64,000 nucleotides of DNA from Erinaceus europaeus (Eukaryota; Chordata; Mammalia; Eulipotyphla; Erinaceidae): positions 101,048,999 to 101,112,998 of the forward strand of contig NC_080166.1 of the NCBI RefSeq assembly GCF_950295315.1, read 5' to 3'. The notes beneath the pieces are model-generated. The model was not told where the DNA came from and searched no databases. It saw only the letters and a list, made by a program, of their open reading frames with translations. The position numbers and the translations under genes were made by a program. This document shows, in pieces, positions 1 through 11,160 of this stretch; position 1 is the first letter of the stretch; every line of letters starts with the position of its first letter.

Positions 1-550
1 ACTTCAGACATTTCTGTTGTTTTTCTAAAACTTCAAACATTCCTGAATGAATTTCACCATGGTTAAACTGTTATTTTATTCAAATAAGAATTGAAGAAGT
101 TATAAAATTTCAGTATGATATGATACAGTCATAGTATTTTTATATGCATTTTGATTTTCAAAATCAATATATTGTCAGACAACTGTAATATATAACTTTA
201 AAAACATCTTTCTTCATTATCCATATGATTGATTTTTTTCTAACAGGTGAAATGCATTTCTTTGTTTTTATATCTAGTTTGTACTTTTAATAGTTTAACA
301 CTAAGAATCTTATATTGCAATAAAAGATTATTTATTTTTTATGATTTATGCTCACTGGCATTTTTCATTATAAATGCTAAATGGCACAAAATTTAATTAA
401 AAACAAACATTTAATATGTGGCTACTGAGTGAACCCCTATTACCTCTGGCTTCGTTTCTTTTGAGAGGTTTCATATGTAAACTTTTATGAGTTATTTTAG
501 ATAATTGGGTCTGATTAATGTGGCCACACAAATGACACTCATCTAAGGAT
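1..550. other. Unassigned AT-rich sequence
   Basis: I see no gene, clear repeat or RNA here. The stretch is AT-rich and runs up to the left target-site duplication of the L1 that follows. Confidence 0.5.
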
Positions 551-574
551 AAGACTAAATCTATTCCCTAAAGC

Positions 575-3402
575 AACCAGAAGGACAGAAATCACTAAAG
601 TTAGAGCAGAAATAAACAACATCGAAAATAAAAGAACCATACAAAAGATCAATGAAGCCAAATGTTGGTTCTTTGAAAGATTAAACAAAATTGACAAACC
701 CCTAGCCAGACTCACCAAACAAAAAAGAGAGAAGACTCAAATTAATAGAATTGTAAACGATGCAGGAGATATCACAACTGACACCACAGAAATCCAGAGA
801 ATTCTGCGAAACTTCTATAAAGAACTATATGCCACCAAGCTAGAGAATCTGGAAGAAATGGAACAATTCCTAGAAACCTATGCACTTCCAAAACTGAACC
901 AAGAAGAACTACAAAATCTAAATGCACCAATCACAGACAAAGAAATTGAAACCGTTATTAAGAATCTCCCCAACAACAAAAGTCCTGGACCAGATGGCTT
1001 CACAAATGAATTCTACAAAACTTTCAGGAAACAGTTAATACCCATACTTCTTAAGCTATTCCATAAGATTGAAGAAACAGGAATACTCCCTTCCACCTTT
1101 TATGAAGCCAACATCACCCTGATACCAAAAGCTGATAGGGACAGAACAAAAAAGGAAAACTACAAACCAATATCTCTGATGAACATAGATGCCAAAATAT
1201 TAAACAAGATCTTGGCCAACCGTATACAGCGACACATCAAAAAGATTGTTCATCATGACCAAGTGGGATTCATCCCAGGAATGCAAGGCTGGTTCAACAT
1301 CCGTAAATCAATCAATGTCATTCACCACATCAATAAAAGCAAAGCCAAAAACCACATGATTATCTCAATAGATGCAGAGAAAGCCTTTGACAAAATCCAA
1401 CACCCATTCATGCTCAAAACTCTACAGAAAATGGGAATAGATGGGAAATTCCTCAAGATAGTGGAGTCTATATATAGCAAACCTACAGCCAACATCATAC
1501 TCAATGGAGAGAAGCTGAAAGCATTCCCCCTCAGATCGGGGAGTAAACAGGGCTGTCCACTGTCACCGTTACTCTTCAACATAGTATTGGAAGTTCTGGC
1601 CATAGCAATCAGGCAAAAGAAAGAAATCAAAGGGATACAGATTGGAAGGGAAGAAGTAAAGCTCTCACTATTTGCAGATGATATGATAGTATACATAGAA
1701 AGACCTAAAGAATCCAGTAGAAAATTACTGGAAGTTGTTAGGCAATATAGCAAGGTATCAGGCTACAAAATCAATGTACAAAAATCAGTGGCATTTCTTT
1801 ATGCAAACACCAAATCTGAAGAAGAAGACATCCAGAAATCACTCCCATTTACTGTTTCAGCAAAATCAATCAAATACCTAGGAATAAAGTTGACCAAAGA
1901 AGTGAAAGACTTGTATACTGAAAACTATGAGTCGCTACTCAAGGAGATAGAAACTGATACCAAGAAATGGAAAGATATCCCATGCTCATGGATTGGAAGA
2001 ATAAATATCATCAAAATGAATATTCTCCCCAGAGCCATATACAAATTTAATGCAATACCCATCAAAGTTCCACCAGGCTTCTTTAAGAGAATAGAACAAA
2101 CACTATAATCATTTATCTGGAACCTGAAAACACCTAGAATTGCCAAAACCATCTTAAGGAAAAGAAGCAGAAATGGAGGCATCACACTCCCAGACCTTAA
2201 ACTATATTATAAAGCCATCATCATCAAAACAGCATGGTACTGGAACAAAAATAGGCATACAGACCAGTGGAACAGAATTGAAAGCCCAGAAGTAAATCCC
2301 AACACCTATGGGCATCTAATCTTTGATAAGGGGGCCCAAAGGATTAAATGAGAAAAAGGAGGCTCTCTTTAATAAATGGTGCTGGGAAAACTGGGTTGAA
2401 ACATGCAGAAGAATGAAATTGAACCACTTTATCTCACCAGAAACAAAAATCAACTCCAAATGGATCAAAGACCTAGATGTCAGACCAGAAACAATCAAAT
2501 ACTTAGAGGAAAACATTGGTAAAACACTTTCCCACATACACCTCAAGGACATCTTTGATGAATAAAACCCAATTGCAAGGAAGACCAAAGCAGAAACAAA
2601 CCAATGGGACTACATCAAATTGAAAAGCTTCTGCACATCCAAAGAAACTATTAAACAACCAGAGAGACCCCACACAGAATGGGAGAAGATCTTCACATGC
2701 CAGACATCTGACAAGAAACTAATCACCAAAATATATAAAGAGCTCAGCAAACTTAGCCGCAAAAAAGCAAATGACCCCATCCAAAAATGTGCAGAGGAAA
2801 TGAACAAAACATTCACCACAGAGGAGATCCAAAAGGCTAACAAACATATGAAAAACTGCTCTAGGTCACTGATTGTCAGAGAAATGCAAATTAAGACAAC
2901 ACTAAGATACCACCTCACTCCTGTAAGAATGGCATACATCAAAAAGGACAGCAGCAACAAATGCTGGAGAGGATGTGGGGACAGAGGAATCCTTTTACAT
3001 TGCTGGTGGGAATGTAAATTGGTCCAGCCTCTGTGGAGAGCAGTCTGGAAAACTCTCAGAAGGCTATACATGGACCTTCCATATGACCCAATAATTCCTC
3101 TCCTGGGGTTATACCCCAAGGACTCCATAACACCCAACCAAAAAGAGGTGTGTACTCCTATGTTCATAGCAGCACAATTCATAATAGCTAAAACCTGGAA
3201 GCAACCCAGGTGCCCAACACCAGATGAGTGGCTGAAAAAGCTGTGGTATATATACACAATGGAATACTATGCAGCTATCAAGAACAATGAACCCACCTTC
3301 TCTGACCCATCTTGGACAGAGCTAGAAGAAATTATGTTAAGTGAACTAAGTCAGAAAGATAAAGATGAGTATGGGATGATCCCACTCATCAACAGAAGCT
3401 GA
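575..3402 (+). pseudogene. L1 ORF2 fragment: reverse transcriptase and C-terminal domain
   Basis: ORF2p normally combines an AP-like endonuclease, a reverse transcriptase and a cysteine-rich C-terminus, and copies L1 RNA at a nicked target. Here the endonuclease is missing. The longest piece, 858-2108, holds the RT core: a KSPGPDG segment, [11 protein letters not shown], and the catalytic FADD at 1671-1682. In-frame TAA at 2106-2108 interrupts it. A one-base shift near 2340 moves the rest to another frame, and a further TAA lies at 2563-2565. The last piece, to 3402, ends with L1 C-terminal landmarks: [20 protein letters not shown] and the YIYTMEYY motif. The gene is dead, but the few lesions suggest a fairly recent insertion. 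Confidence 0.95.
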
Positions 3403-4740
3403 CTAAGAAGATCTGAAAGGGAAACTAAAAGCAGGACCTGATCAAATTGTAAGTAGGGCACCAAAGTAAAAACCCAGTGGTGAGGGGTAGGCATGTAGCT
3501 TTCTGGGCCAGTGGGGGGTGGGAGTGGGCGGGAGGGATGGGTCACAGTCCTTTGGTGGTGGGAATGGTGTTTATGTACACTCCTAGCAAAATGTAGATAT
3601 ATAAATCAGTAGCTAATTAATATGAGAGGGGGAAATCAATTGTATGTCTCAAAGTTTCTCAAAAGACAAACTGAATCTTTTTAATATATAGGCTATGTAT
3701 TTGATATGCGGACTCTCTCAAAAGCCTAGACCAAGTAGATTAGAAGCTTCCAATAGCACAGCTATATACAAGATACTTGGTACTGTACAGCAAACCATAA
3801 CAAAGGGACTTTTCAAAGTTAACCCAATTAACAAATAATGTGATGATAATATTAACTATTGATTGTCTTTTTGAACCCTAAGACAGCAGGAACCTCACAT
3901 CTTCACTATAGAGCCCCTACTTCCCCCAGTCCAGGAACCCTTGGATAGGGCCCACTTTCCCGCATGCATCTCCCAATCCAAACCAAATAACATTGCATCT
4001 GCCGATCACAACCTTACCAAAGCAACGATTGCTACCTCAACATGCTTCACCTCAGAATGTATCCAGAGACTTCACGTGTGGAATGACAACCCTTCAGCTT
4101 CATTACTCGGGTGAGACCTTTCCTTTAATAGTACACTCTAATTTCATCTCAGGTAGTTCACTTTCCAACAAAGTCCCATAACCTATATATACACCAGTTT
4201 CTGTGAGAGAGAGCTTATGTGCACACGTATCCATAAACTACTGCAAAATATATACCTGAAAGCAGGACTACACTAGAGTTTGCAGTGAGTACCTCCCTAA
4301 CACTTCCTCTCCACTATTCCAAGCTTGGGATCCATGATTGCTCAACAAATTGTTTCGCTTCATATGTTAACTCTCTTTTCAATCACCAGGTTCCAGATGC
4401 CACCAGGATGCTGGCTAGGCGTCCCTGGATTGAAGACCCCACCAATATGTCCTGGAACTCAGCTTCCCCAGAGTCACACCCTACTAGGGAAGAGAGAGGC
4501 AGACTGGGAGTATGGACCGACCAGTCAACGCCCATGTTCAGCGGGGAAGCAATTACAGAAGCCAGACCTTCTACCTTCTGCAACCCTCAACGACCCTGGG
4601 TCCATGCTCCCAGAGGGATAGAGAATGGGAAAGCTACCATGGGAGGGGGTGGGTTATGGGGATTGGGTGTTGAGAATTGTGTGGAGTTGTACCCCTTCTA
4701 CCTTATGCTTTTGTTCACTAATCCTTTCTTAAATAAAAAA
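3403..4740 (+). other. Long L1 3' UTR (type A)
   Basis: Non-coding tail of the L1 above. It contains a short G-rich stretch soon after the stop codon (about 3480-3540), a long middle part, and a conserved block near 4390-4620 that recurs at 11161-12325, 13913-14914 (antisense) and 31989-32483 (antisense). Open frames on either strand here are chance products of the repeat and are not conserved as proteins. Confidence 0.85.
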
Positions 4741-4766
4741 TTTAAAAAAAAAAGACTAAATCTATT

Positions 4767-5094
4767 ATTTCCTAGAAGGAAAATCATCATTCTCACTCGA
4801 ACTGTGTGTCCTCTGAAAGTAGAAAAGTTAGGACTGTGTTGAAGGAAAAAAAACAAACATATTTTCTCTAAACTCTCAGGAATCCTTGTGTTTATTATGT
4901 CAAATATAGAATATGAGGAGACACAAATGTTTAAAGAAAGAGTGAAATGCTACATCATTTGTATTTATTTCAAAAACAAATATGAGTAGAACAGTTGGAA
5001 TGTCTTTTATCTATGAATAAACTTTGCACAACTGAAACTTGTTGAGGGAGGTCTTTGTTCTGTAACTTCAATCTTAAAACATGTATTGGAGCAG
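4767..5094. other. Unassigned AT-rich sequence
   Basis: No gene or clear repeat seen between the L1 and the next SINE. Confidence 0.45.
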
Positions 5095-5109
5095 AAATTT
5101 GCAGGATTT

Positions 5110-5324
5110 AAATTTTTTTTTCTTTTACTTATTTACTGAATAGTGGCAGAGAGAAATTGAGAGGGTAGGGGGAATTGAGAGGGATAGAGACAGAGAGACA
5201 CCTGCAGACCTGCTTCACCACTCGTAAATATTTCCCCCTGTGGGTGGGGACCAGGGGCTTGAACCTGGGTCCTTGTGCACTGTAGTGTATGCACTCAACC
5301 AGGTGTGCCACCCCTTGGCCCAAA
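5110..5324 (-). mobile_element. SINE F1, antisense
   Basis: tRNA-derived SINE read on the minus strand: 5' body with GGCACACCTGGTTGAG-like A box, GGTTCAAGCCCC B box, then a pyrimidine-rich tail. It is flanked by a 15-bp duplication AAATTTGCAGGATTT (5095-5109 and 5325-5339). Confidence 0.92.
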
Positions 5325-5339
5325 AAATTTGCAGGATTT

Positions 5340-5999
5340 TCAAATATAAATATAAGGAAAAAAACAAGAGAATGTTAGAAACACACAGAAAGAAGAGACA
5401 CTATTTTGACTTACACTTTTTAGGGAAATTTGACTTAAAAATAATTGACATGCTCAGCAAACACCTATCACAAGATGTGAAATTATACTTGTGTGTCAAC
5501 AACCATATTGTAAACTATTAACCCTACAGAAAAGTGATAAAAATAAAGAAACATAAGAAACCGTGGCAAAATAATTAAGTGTTTTAGTAGTTCTCTATGG
5601 CTATGAGTAGGGTACATCTCAGCTTTAAAGACCTGACATTTATGAATTCATAGAAAAATTTTTGAAGAACAATAACAACTTATTATAAAAGAAAACTTAT
5701 TTATCATGAGCAAAAGAATTACAGCCAACTATAAAGTTGAAATATTGGCAATGTTACACATTTCAATTTGAGAAAAGTAATATACTTTATAATTCTATAT
5801 CTCAAAAATAGATTTCATGTAAAAATCACAAGCTGATATGTCTGCATAATCATTTTCTAAATATTTTTTCTACAAAACTCCTTATACCCTTATTTAAGCT
5901 ATTTTAAAAAACTGCATATCTTTTTTCTGAAAGATAAAAAAAGTAATGCAGTCTTTTCCCTGGTGTGATTTAGCAAAATATATGTTTTTAGTTGATAGT
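5340..5999. other. Unassigned AT-rich sequence
   Basis: Nothing recognisable; low GC and no long open frame. Confidence 0.45.
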
Positions 6000-6008
6000 C
6001 TGAAATAT

Positions 6009-6223
6009 GTATATTTTTAAATTATCTTTATTTATGGGATAAAGACAGCCAGAAATCAAGAGGGCAGGAGGAGTTAGAGAGGGGAAGAGAAAGAGAGGCA
6101 TCTACAACATTGCTTCACCACTTGCAAAGCTTTCCCTCTGCAGGTGGGGACTGAGGGATTAGAATTCTGGACTTTGCACACTATAATATGTGCATGCACA
6201 ACCAGGTTCACTACCACCAGCCC
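6009..6223 (-). mobile_element. SINE F1, antisense, diverged
   Basis: Same family as the copy at 5110 but older. The tail-side AAATTATCTTTATTTATGGG and the CAGGTGGGGACTGAGGG block are recognisable. A 9-bp duplication, CTGAAATAT, lies at 6000-6008 and 6224-6232. Confidence 0.85.
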
Positions 6224-6293
6224 CTGAAATATTTTTTTTGTTTTCACTACATGCAGTCCCTAAAATATGAAATTATTGAGATCACCATTTATT

Positions 6294-6337
6294 GTGTGTG
6301 TGTTTGTGTGTGTGCGCGTGTGCATGTGCGTGTGCGT

Positions 6338-6369
<32 letters not shown>
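6294..6369. repeat. (TG)n / (TGCG)n microsatellite
   Basis: Alternating TG with blocks of TGCG over about 75 bp. Alternating purine-pyrimidine DNA of this type can adopt Z-form; no function is implied by the sequence itself. Confidence 0.95.
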
Positions 6370-6767
6370 AAATCATTTACAGTGTTTCTTTTGTATCATT
6401 TCTGTGGTCAAAGAATGGCAAGTGGAAAAGTCCCTGCTTGATACAGAGTTGGCTTTGAACCATCTAGGCAAAGGGGAGGTGTGAATATTCCTGAGATATG
6501 TAAAGCAAGGGATGTGTGACAAGAAAAGAGCTTAGAGGCCCAAGGTCAGTTGAGGGTACCTTAGAGTATTTATATTCACGTTAGAGAAATATGAAGCCAG
6601 AATAGAATTGTGAGCCAAGGGTACTCACAATTTAATGTAACATCTTAATACTTTTGAATACTTTGTTTTAAAGGAATGTTTAAAAAATCAATTAATCAAA
6701 CCAAGATAGAGAAAAACAAATAATTGCAACAACAATATACATTATAAGCATTTTACTTATTTTCTAT
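6370..6767. other. Unassigned sequence
   Basis: No gene or repeat recognised between the microsatellite and the next SINE. Confidence 0.4.
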
Positions 6768-6895
6768 CAGAGGGCTTCTCAGCTCTGATTTATGGTGGTG
6801 TTGAGGAATGAATTTGGGACTTTGGAGCTTCAAGCACCAGAGTTCTTTCCATAACCATGATGCAACTCCATCTCTTTGCCTCCCCCACCTCCACC
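6768..6895 (-). mobile_element. SINE F3, antisense, diverged
   Basis: Minus-strand copy showing the CTCAGCTCTGATTTATGG module and, further right, the ATAACCATGATGC remnant of the A-box side. No clear flanking duplication. Confidence 0.7.
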
Positions 6896-7138
6896 GCAGG
6901 AAAAGAAAAATTAATTACTTGTTTTGTGAACACAGCATCCTAAATATAACAGCAAATAAAGCCTAAGGGATGCTAAGTGTTTAATTTTGTTCCTGCTACA
7001 ATACTTAAACCCATTAGTAATCACTGACAACTTACAAATTGGGTTAAGTAATGTGGAAGAAGCAAAATCAATCAATCAGTCAACCCTTATCTAAGACATA
7101 ATAGATTTCTTAGGCACCAAAAACTCTGAGACATTGGA

Positions 7139-7310
7139 TTTTTTTTTAAACCAGAGCATTGCTCAGCTCTGTCATATGGTAATTCCTGGGATTGAACCTG
7201 AGACTTCGTATGAGAATCTCTTTGCAAAACCATTATGATATCTACATCCTCCCTTTCTTGGTCTCTCTCTGTATCTCTCTCGTTAAAATAAAATAAAGTA
7301 ATTTATAAAA
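7139..7310 (-). mobile_element. SINE F3, antisense
   Basis: AGAGCATTGCTCAGCTCTG module, TTGAACCTGAGAC (antisense B box) and AAAACCATTATG (antisense A-box side). Imperfect duplication AGACATTGG at 7130-7138 and AGACATTTGG at 7311-7320. Confidence 0.82.
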
Positions 7311-7320
7311 AGACATTTGG

Positions 7321-8045
7321 AAATATACTTGATACATTTTTTCTTTCTTGATAATCTTTTACATGAAAAAAATCAAACATGATAGATTCAAAGAACTTTT
7401 CTTCATCACCCTTTATAATTAGTCTCTCTACTCTTTTATTGTTCGCATGAATAAATGTGTAGCAATTGAACAATATTAATCTCTATTTTCTCTGCATTTT
7501 TCTTATTTAGGTTATTCAGAGAAGCCTTCCAATTTTATAGCAAGTACATTCTCAATGTGTGTATATAAATCAGACAATCACAAAGTAACACTGATGATAT
7601 ATTATTATAGGATAACTTTACAGTGGTGTCCAGTAATGATTTATTAGGGTGCTATAACACAGTGTTGATAAAGAATAGAAATTGGCCAAAAAATAACTTG
7701 GCCATTTTTAATATCAAAAATTATAAATTATACATGGAGCTTGCACTAATTTTTTAAATATTCATTTGTCCCATCTATTTAAATAATATGCCACCTAGAA
7801 CCATAAGTTAAATTATATCTAATTGAAACCAATATCATCTAATATTATCCTCTCTGTATGTATATTATGTAGCAGTGTAAAAAATACATAACAAAAAGTC
7901 TGAATAACTTCTTATCAGTTTGAAATGTACTTAAGTCCTGGAAAAGAAGAAAAGACTGCATTATTAAATTGTTTATTATTTGTAAATATACAGACTGAAT
8001 TGCTTCATATTTAGATATATATTGAAATTAATTTTTAACTCTTTA
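7321..8045. other. Unassigned AT-rich sequence
   Basis: No gene or clear repeat seen. Confidence 0.45.
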
Positions 8046-8585
8046 TAGTTCATATTGGAGTGGTTAATGGTATACAGAACAGTCATTGCATAGGTACAAT
8101 TTCTCATCTCTCTATGAAAGTTCTCTGTAGAACATTCTCATCCATAGCCTATATCCTTTTATGTAATCATGCACCAAAATCCCATCCTCCTTCCCCAGGG
8201 GCCTTTACTTTGATGCAATACAACATGCCCAGTCCAATTTTCACTTTGTATTTTCCTTGCTGTTCCTATTTATTAAGTCCTGCCCATTAATGAAATCATT
8301 TGGTATGTGTCTCTCCCTTTTTTTGTTTATATTACTTAGCATGATGTCTTCGAGTGCCATGCAGCTGACTCAAAAGAGATAATTTCATTATTTTTAATAG
8401 CTGAGTAGTATCCCATTATGTATATATACCATACTTTTCTTATCCTCTTTTGGCTATTAAAAACTGTACCTATGAACATAGGTATACATCGATCTCTTCC
8501 GAAAGTTTTTTTTTTTGTTGTTATATTTGGTAATAGGAGAGAAATTTCTGGAGCATAAGGTAGTAAAACGTTATTCATTGGAAGG
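8046..8585 (-). mobile_element. Old L1 3' end, antisense
   Basis: On the minus strand this is the end of L1 ORF2 (the VWYIYIMGYYSAIKNNE-like motif is readable) followed by a degraded 3' UTR. A parallel copy with the same TACTTTGATGCAATAC-type UTR occurs at about 46130-46620. Divergence is much higher than in the L1 copies at 566 or 50859, so this is an older insertion. Confidence 0.8.
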
Positions 8586-8824
8586 CCCAACTCAATTTGA
8601 CATGACTAATTGAAATGTCATTGTCGATACAGTGCTCTTCCAAAGAAGTCAATGTAATATTTACCAAAGATAAATTCTCATAATCATAATTTTGATATTT
8701 AAATTAAGGTATTCTGGAAGGTTGCTATTTGTATTTCCCAAACCAATGTTTTTCAATGAAATCCTGTCCTTCTAACTATATTTGGGGCCCATAAATTTTT
8801 TATCAGAAATTAAATAAGTAATTT

Positions 8825-9108
8825 AAAAAATTTTTATATTTATTCCCTTTTGTTGCCCTTGTTGTTTTATTGTTGTAGTTATTATTATTGTTGTTATTGA
8901 TGACATCATCATTGGATAGGACAGAGAAAAATGGAGAGAGGAGGGGAAGACAGAGAGGGGGAGAGAAAGACACCCACAGACCTGCTTCACCACTTATGAA
9001 GCGACTCCCCTGGAGGTGGGGAGCTAGGGGCTCGAACCGAGATCCTTATGCTGGTCCTTGTTCTTTGTGCCACATGCGCTTAACCTGCTGTGCTACCGCC
9101 CAACTCCC
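8825..9108 (-). mobile_element. SINE F2, antisense
   Basis: Minus-strand F2 copy: pyrimidine and CAACAA tail at the left, then GAAGCGACTCCCCTG and GGCTCGAACC (antisense B box), and the ACCTGCTGTGCTACCGCC 5' end at the right. Duplication TAAATAAGTAATTT at 8811-8824 and 9109-9122. Confidence 0.93.
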
Positions 9109-9122
9109 TAAATAAGTAATTT

Positions 9123-9452
9123 TAATAAGTATATGTTTTAATACAAAGACACTCAATTATAATATTTATAGTACTTTCTCTGCTTCTCAATTCTTAAAAT
9201 AACTATATATTGCTATTTATAAAGTGTCTTAGATATCTTTCAAAATAGCATTCTCCATATTTCTGAATATTTGTGTATATGAAATTTTGAATTTTCTGTG
9301 AAAAAGTAAAGTTATCTTGAATTACTGCTAATTTAGTTACATTTTAAATATAATCTTATCTTTATTTTGCTTTGCATCTGTACAGGCTAGAATATTTAAC
9401 TAAAAGGTAAAGTACTGGAAGTAGAAAATCATGAAAAAAAAACTATCTATAG
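9123..9452. other. Unassigned AT-rich sequence
   Basis: Nothing recognised before the hAT-like terminus. Confidence 0.4.
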
Positions 9453-10752
9453 CAGAAGTGGGGAGCATTTTATCTGTCAAGGACTATTTAGATATTCAAA
9501 ATATCATTTGTGGGCTATACAGAATTAACAACTTAAATATCAGCATATACCAGACCACCCCATCATCTGGGATCCTAGTCAGGGAATCTTGGGATTCATA
9601 TATGATGGGCCTAGACCTCTAATGGATCCTTCTCTTCACCATCATTGGTCATTTCCATCAGGAACATCATAAACCCTTTTGTGGGCCTCTACAGAACATT
9701 GTGAAACAACAATGGTAGAAACTGCTCCACTCTCCAAAGAGAGGTTGGGTCAACACTCTGCCACTCAAGGAAGACTGATCCTGAAATGAATGCAGCCTAG
9801 AATGTTTCTAGATATGACCTAAGAATGCAGGCTCAGACTAACAAGGATGCAGAGTTTACACAGGTTCCAGTGCGAAATATGAATAGATATGGGCCCTAGG
9901 TCAGTTTAATGAGGTTTACAATTAACAGTATTTATATAATTTCCCCAAATTAGGGATCTACTCTCTGCTCTGATCCAGATTACTAGTCCTATTCTCAACT
10001 ATGGCACAAGCTTCCCAGACAATACTTTTAGGTCACCTGCATGTTTAGTTGTAGATAAGACAAACAAAAAATGTCAACACCGCAGAGGCCACACTCAGGC
10101 AAAAATTAGTAAAGTCCTGGGCCTCTTGGACTATATAAAATAGATTTCTTAGCTCCTTTCAACATGAAGACCCCAAATCTCATCTGCTCTGTTCTTAACT
10201 TTAGGTTCCTAATAATTAAACATTTTTTTCTGCTTCATATCTTAATGCTTTTCAGTCACTAAGTTGCAGATGCCAACGTGACTTCCCTGGGCAGACAACT
10301 TCACCAAAGTATTTTGGAGCCTCTATCCCATTAGGAAAGGATGGAAACAAGCTGGAGTTATGAATCAACCTGTCAGTTCCCATGTCCCATGGAGAAGCAA
10401 TTACAGAAGCAAGACTTCCCATTTCTTGGACCTCATAAAAAACTTTGGTTCCTACTCCCAGAGGAGAAAAGAACAAAGAATAGGGAACTTTCCAATGGAG
10501 AGGATGGGATACAAAACTCTGGTGGTGAGAATTATATGGAATTGTACCCATTTATCATTATTAAATCACTAATAAAAATCACTTTATTCAGAGCTACAGA
10601 AAAGAAAAAAAAAACTAGCACACAATGTTGCTTATGAAGAAAGATCCTATATTTACTGAATTGCAAGTCCTGTGTGCCGTTGCCTTGACAGGACCAGATC
10701 AAATGATTTGTGGACTGAAAAAGGCCTTTAAATCAGATGTTCCCTACCCCTG
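9453..10752. mobile_element. hAT-like DNA transposon relic, split by an L1 tail
   Basis: The left end starts CAGAAGTGGGGAGC and the right end finishes GTTCCCTACCCCTG, which reads CAGGGGTAGGGAAC on the other strand; these are imperfect terminal inverted repeats. Flanking octamers ATCTATAG (9445-9452) and GTTTATAG (10753-10760) match at 6 of 8 positions, as expected for an old hAT 8-bp target duplication. Only about 90 bp at the left and about 130 bp at the right belong to it; the middle is an L1 3' UTR. There is no transposase, so it was a non-autonomous element. Confidence 0.6.
9546..10615 (+). mobile_element. L1 3' UTR fragment, type D
   Basis: It shares blocks with the type A 3' UTR (AGAAGCAATTACAGAAGC; GAATTGTACCC near the end) but is more diverged and has extra upstream sequence. 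The part at about 9890-10000 matches, in reverse, the C-type fragment near 17210-17390. It ends in an A-rich tail near 10600. A sister copy is at 57690-59090. Confidence 0.75.
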
Positions 10753-10786
10753 GTTTATAGGTAATTATAAGCAATGAGGTATGATT

Positions 10787-10823
10787 ATAATAATACTACT
10801 AATAATTAATAATAATAATAAAG
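10787..10823. repeat. (AAT)n low-complexity tract
   Basis: Short run of AAT-type triplets, imperfect. Confidence 0.7.
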
Positions 10824-10904
10824 TATAGGGGAGGATGTGTCATTATTATTCAGTTGGCCAAAGAACTGGAAAACACTGTATTTCAAAATGTAAAGGGGAG
10901 CATA

Positions 10905-11090
10905 AGTTGAAAGTTGGGTTGAGGGTGGTGTATTGCACCAAAGCAAAGGACTCTGGGGAAGGAAAATGGGGTGCAGTGGCTTTGGGAGTCTTGTAGGCAG
11001 TTGTCATGGGGAGATGAGAAAGGACCTAAGTGTCAAGAACTACTGTAAGCCATTAATCTCCTAGTAAAGTGAAACAAACAAACAAGCAAA
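10905..11090 (+). mobile_element. L1 3' UTR fragment, type B, degraded
   Basis: The block GGTGTATTGCACCAAAG followed by GGACTCTGGGG is the signature of the short L1 3' UTR seen intact at 57194-57460. The distal part is diverged and ends in (AAAC)n. Confidence 0.7.
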
Positions 11091-11160
11091 AATAATTAAG
11101 GTAAAAATTAAAATCACAAGTGATATTGATAATAAAGATGGAGAGAGTGACTATATGTTT

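Larger units (their letters stand above)
566..4751 (+). mobile_element. 5'-truncated L1 retrotransposon with long 3' UTR (type A)
   Basis: A 4.2-kb L1 that begins inside ORF2, upstream of the reverse transcriptase, and runs to a poly(A) end. The insertion is bounded by a 15-bp direct repeat, AAGACTAAATCTATT, at 551-565 and 4752-4766, so both borders are secure. ORF2 remains readable to a TGA at 3400-3402. A 3' UTR of about 1.3 kb follows, with AATAAA at 4732-4737 just before the A-tail. The missing 5' UTR, ORF1 and endonuclease fit ordinary incomplete target-primed reverse transcription. This copy is the reference for the type A 3' UTR found elsewhere in the window. Confidence 0.95.

Noticed and set aside
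1322..1753. 143-codon open frame on the minus strand
   Set aside because: Exactly opposite the L1 reverse transcriptase; a shadow frame with no domain of its own.
2610..3257. 215-codon minus-strand open frame
   Set aside because: Opposite the ORF2 C-terminus of the same L1; the hydrophobic look comes from reverse-complemented lysine-rich codons.
4285..4842. 185-codon open frame on the plus strand
   Set aside because: Lies in the L1 type A 3' UTR and recurs in other copies in broken form; L1 3' UTRs do not encode protein.
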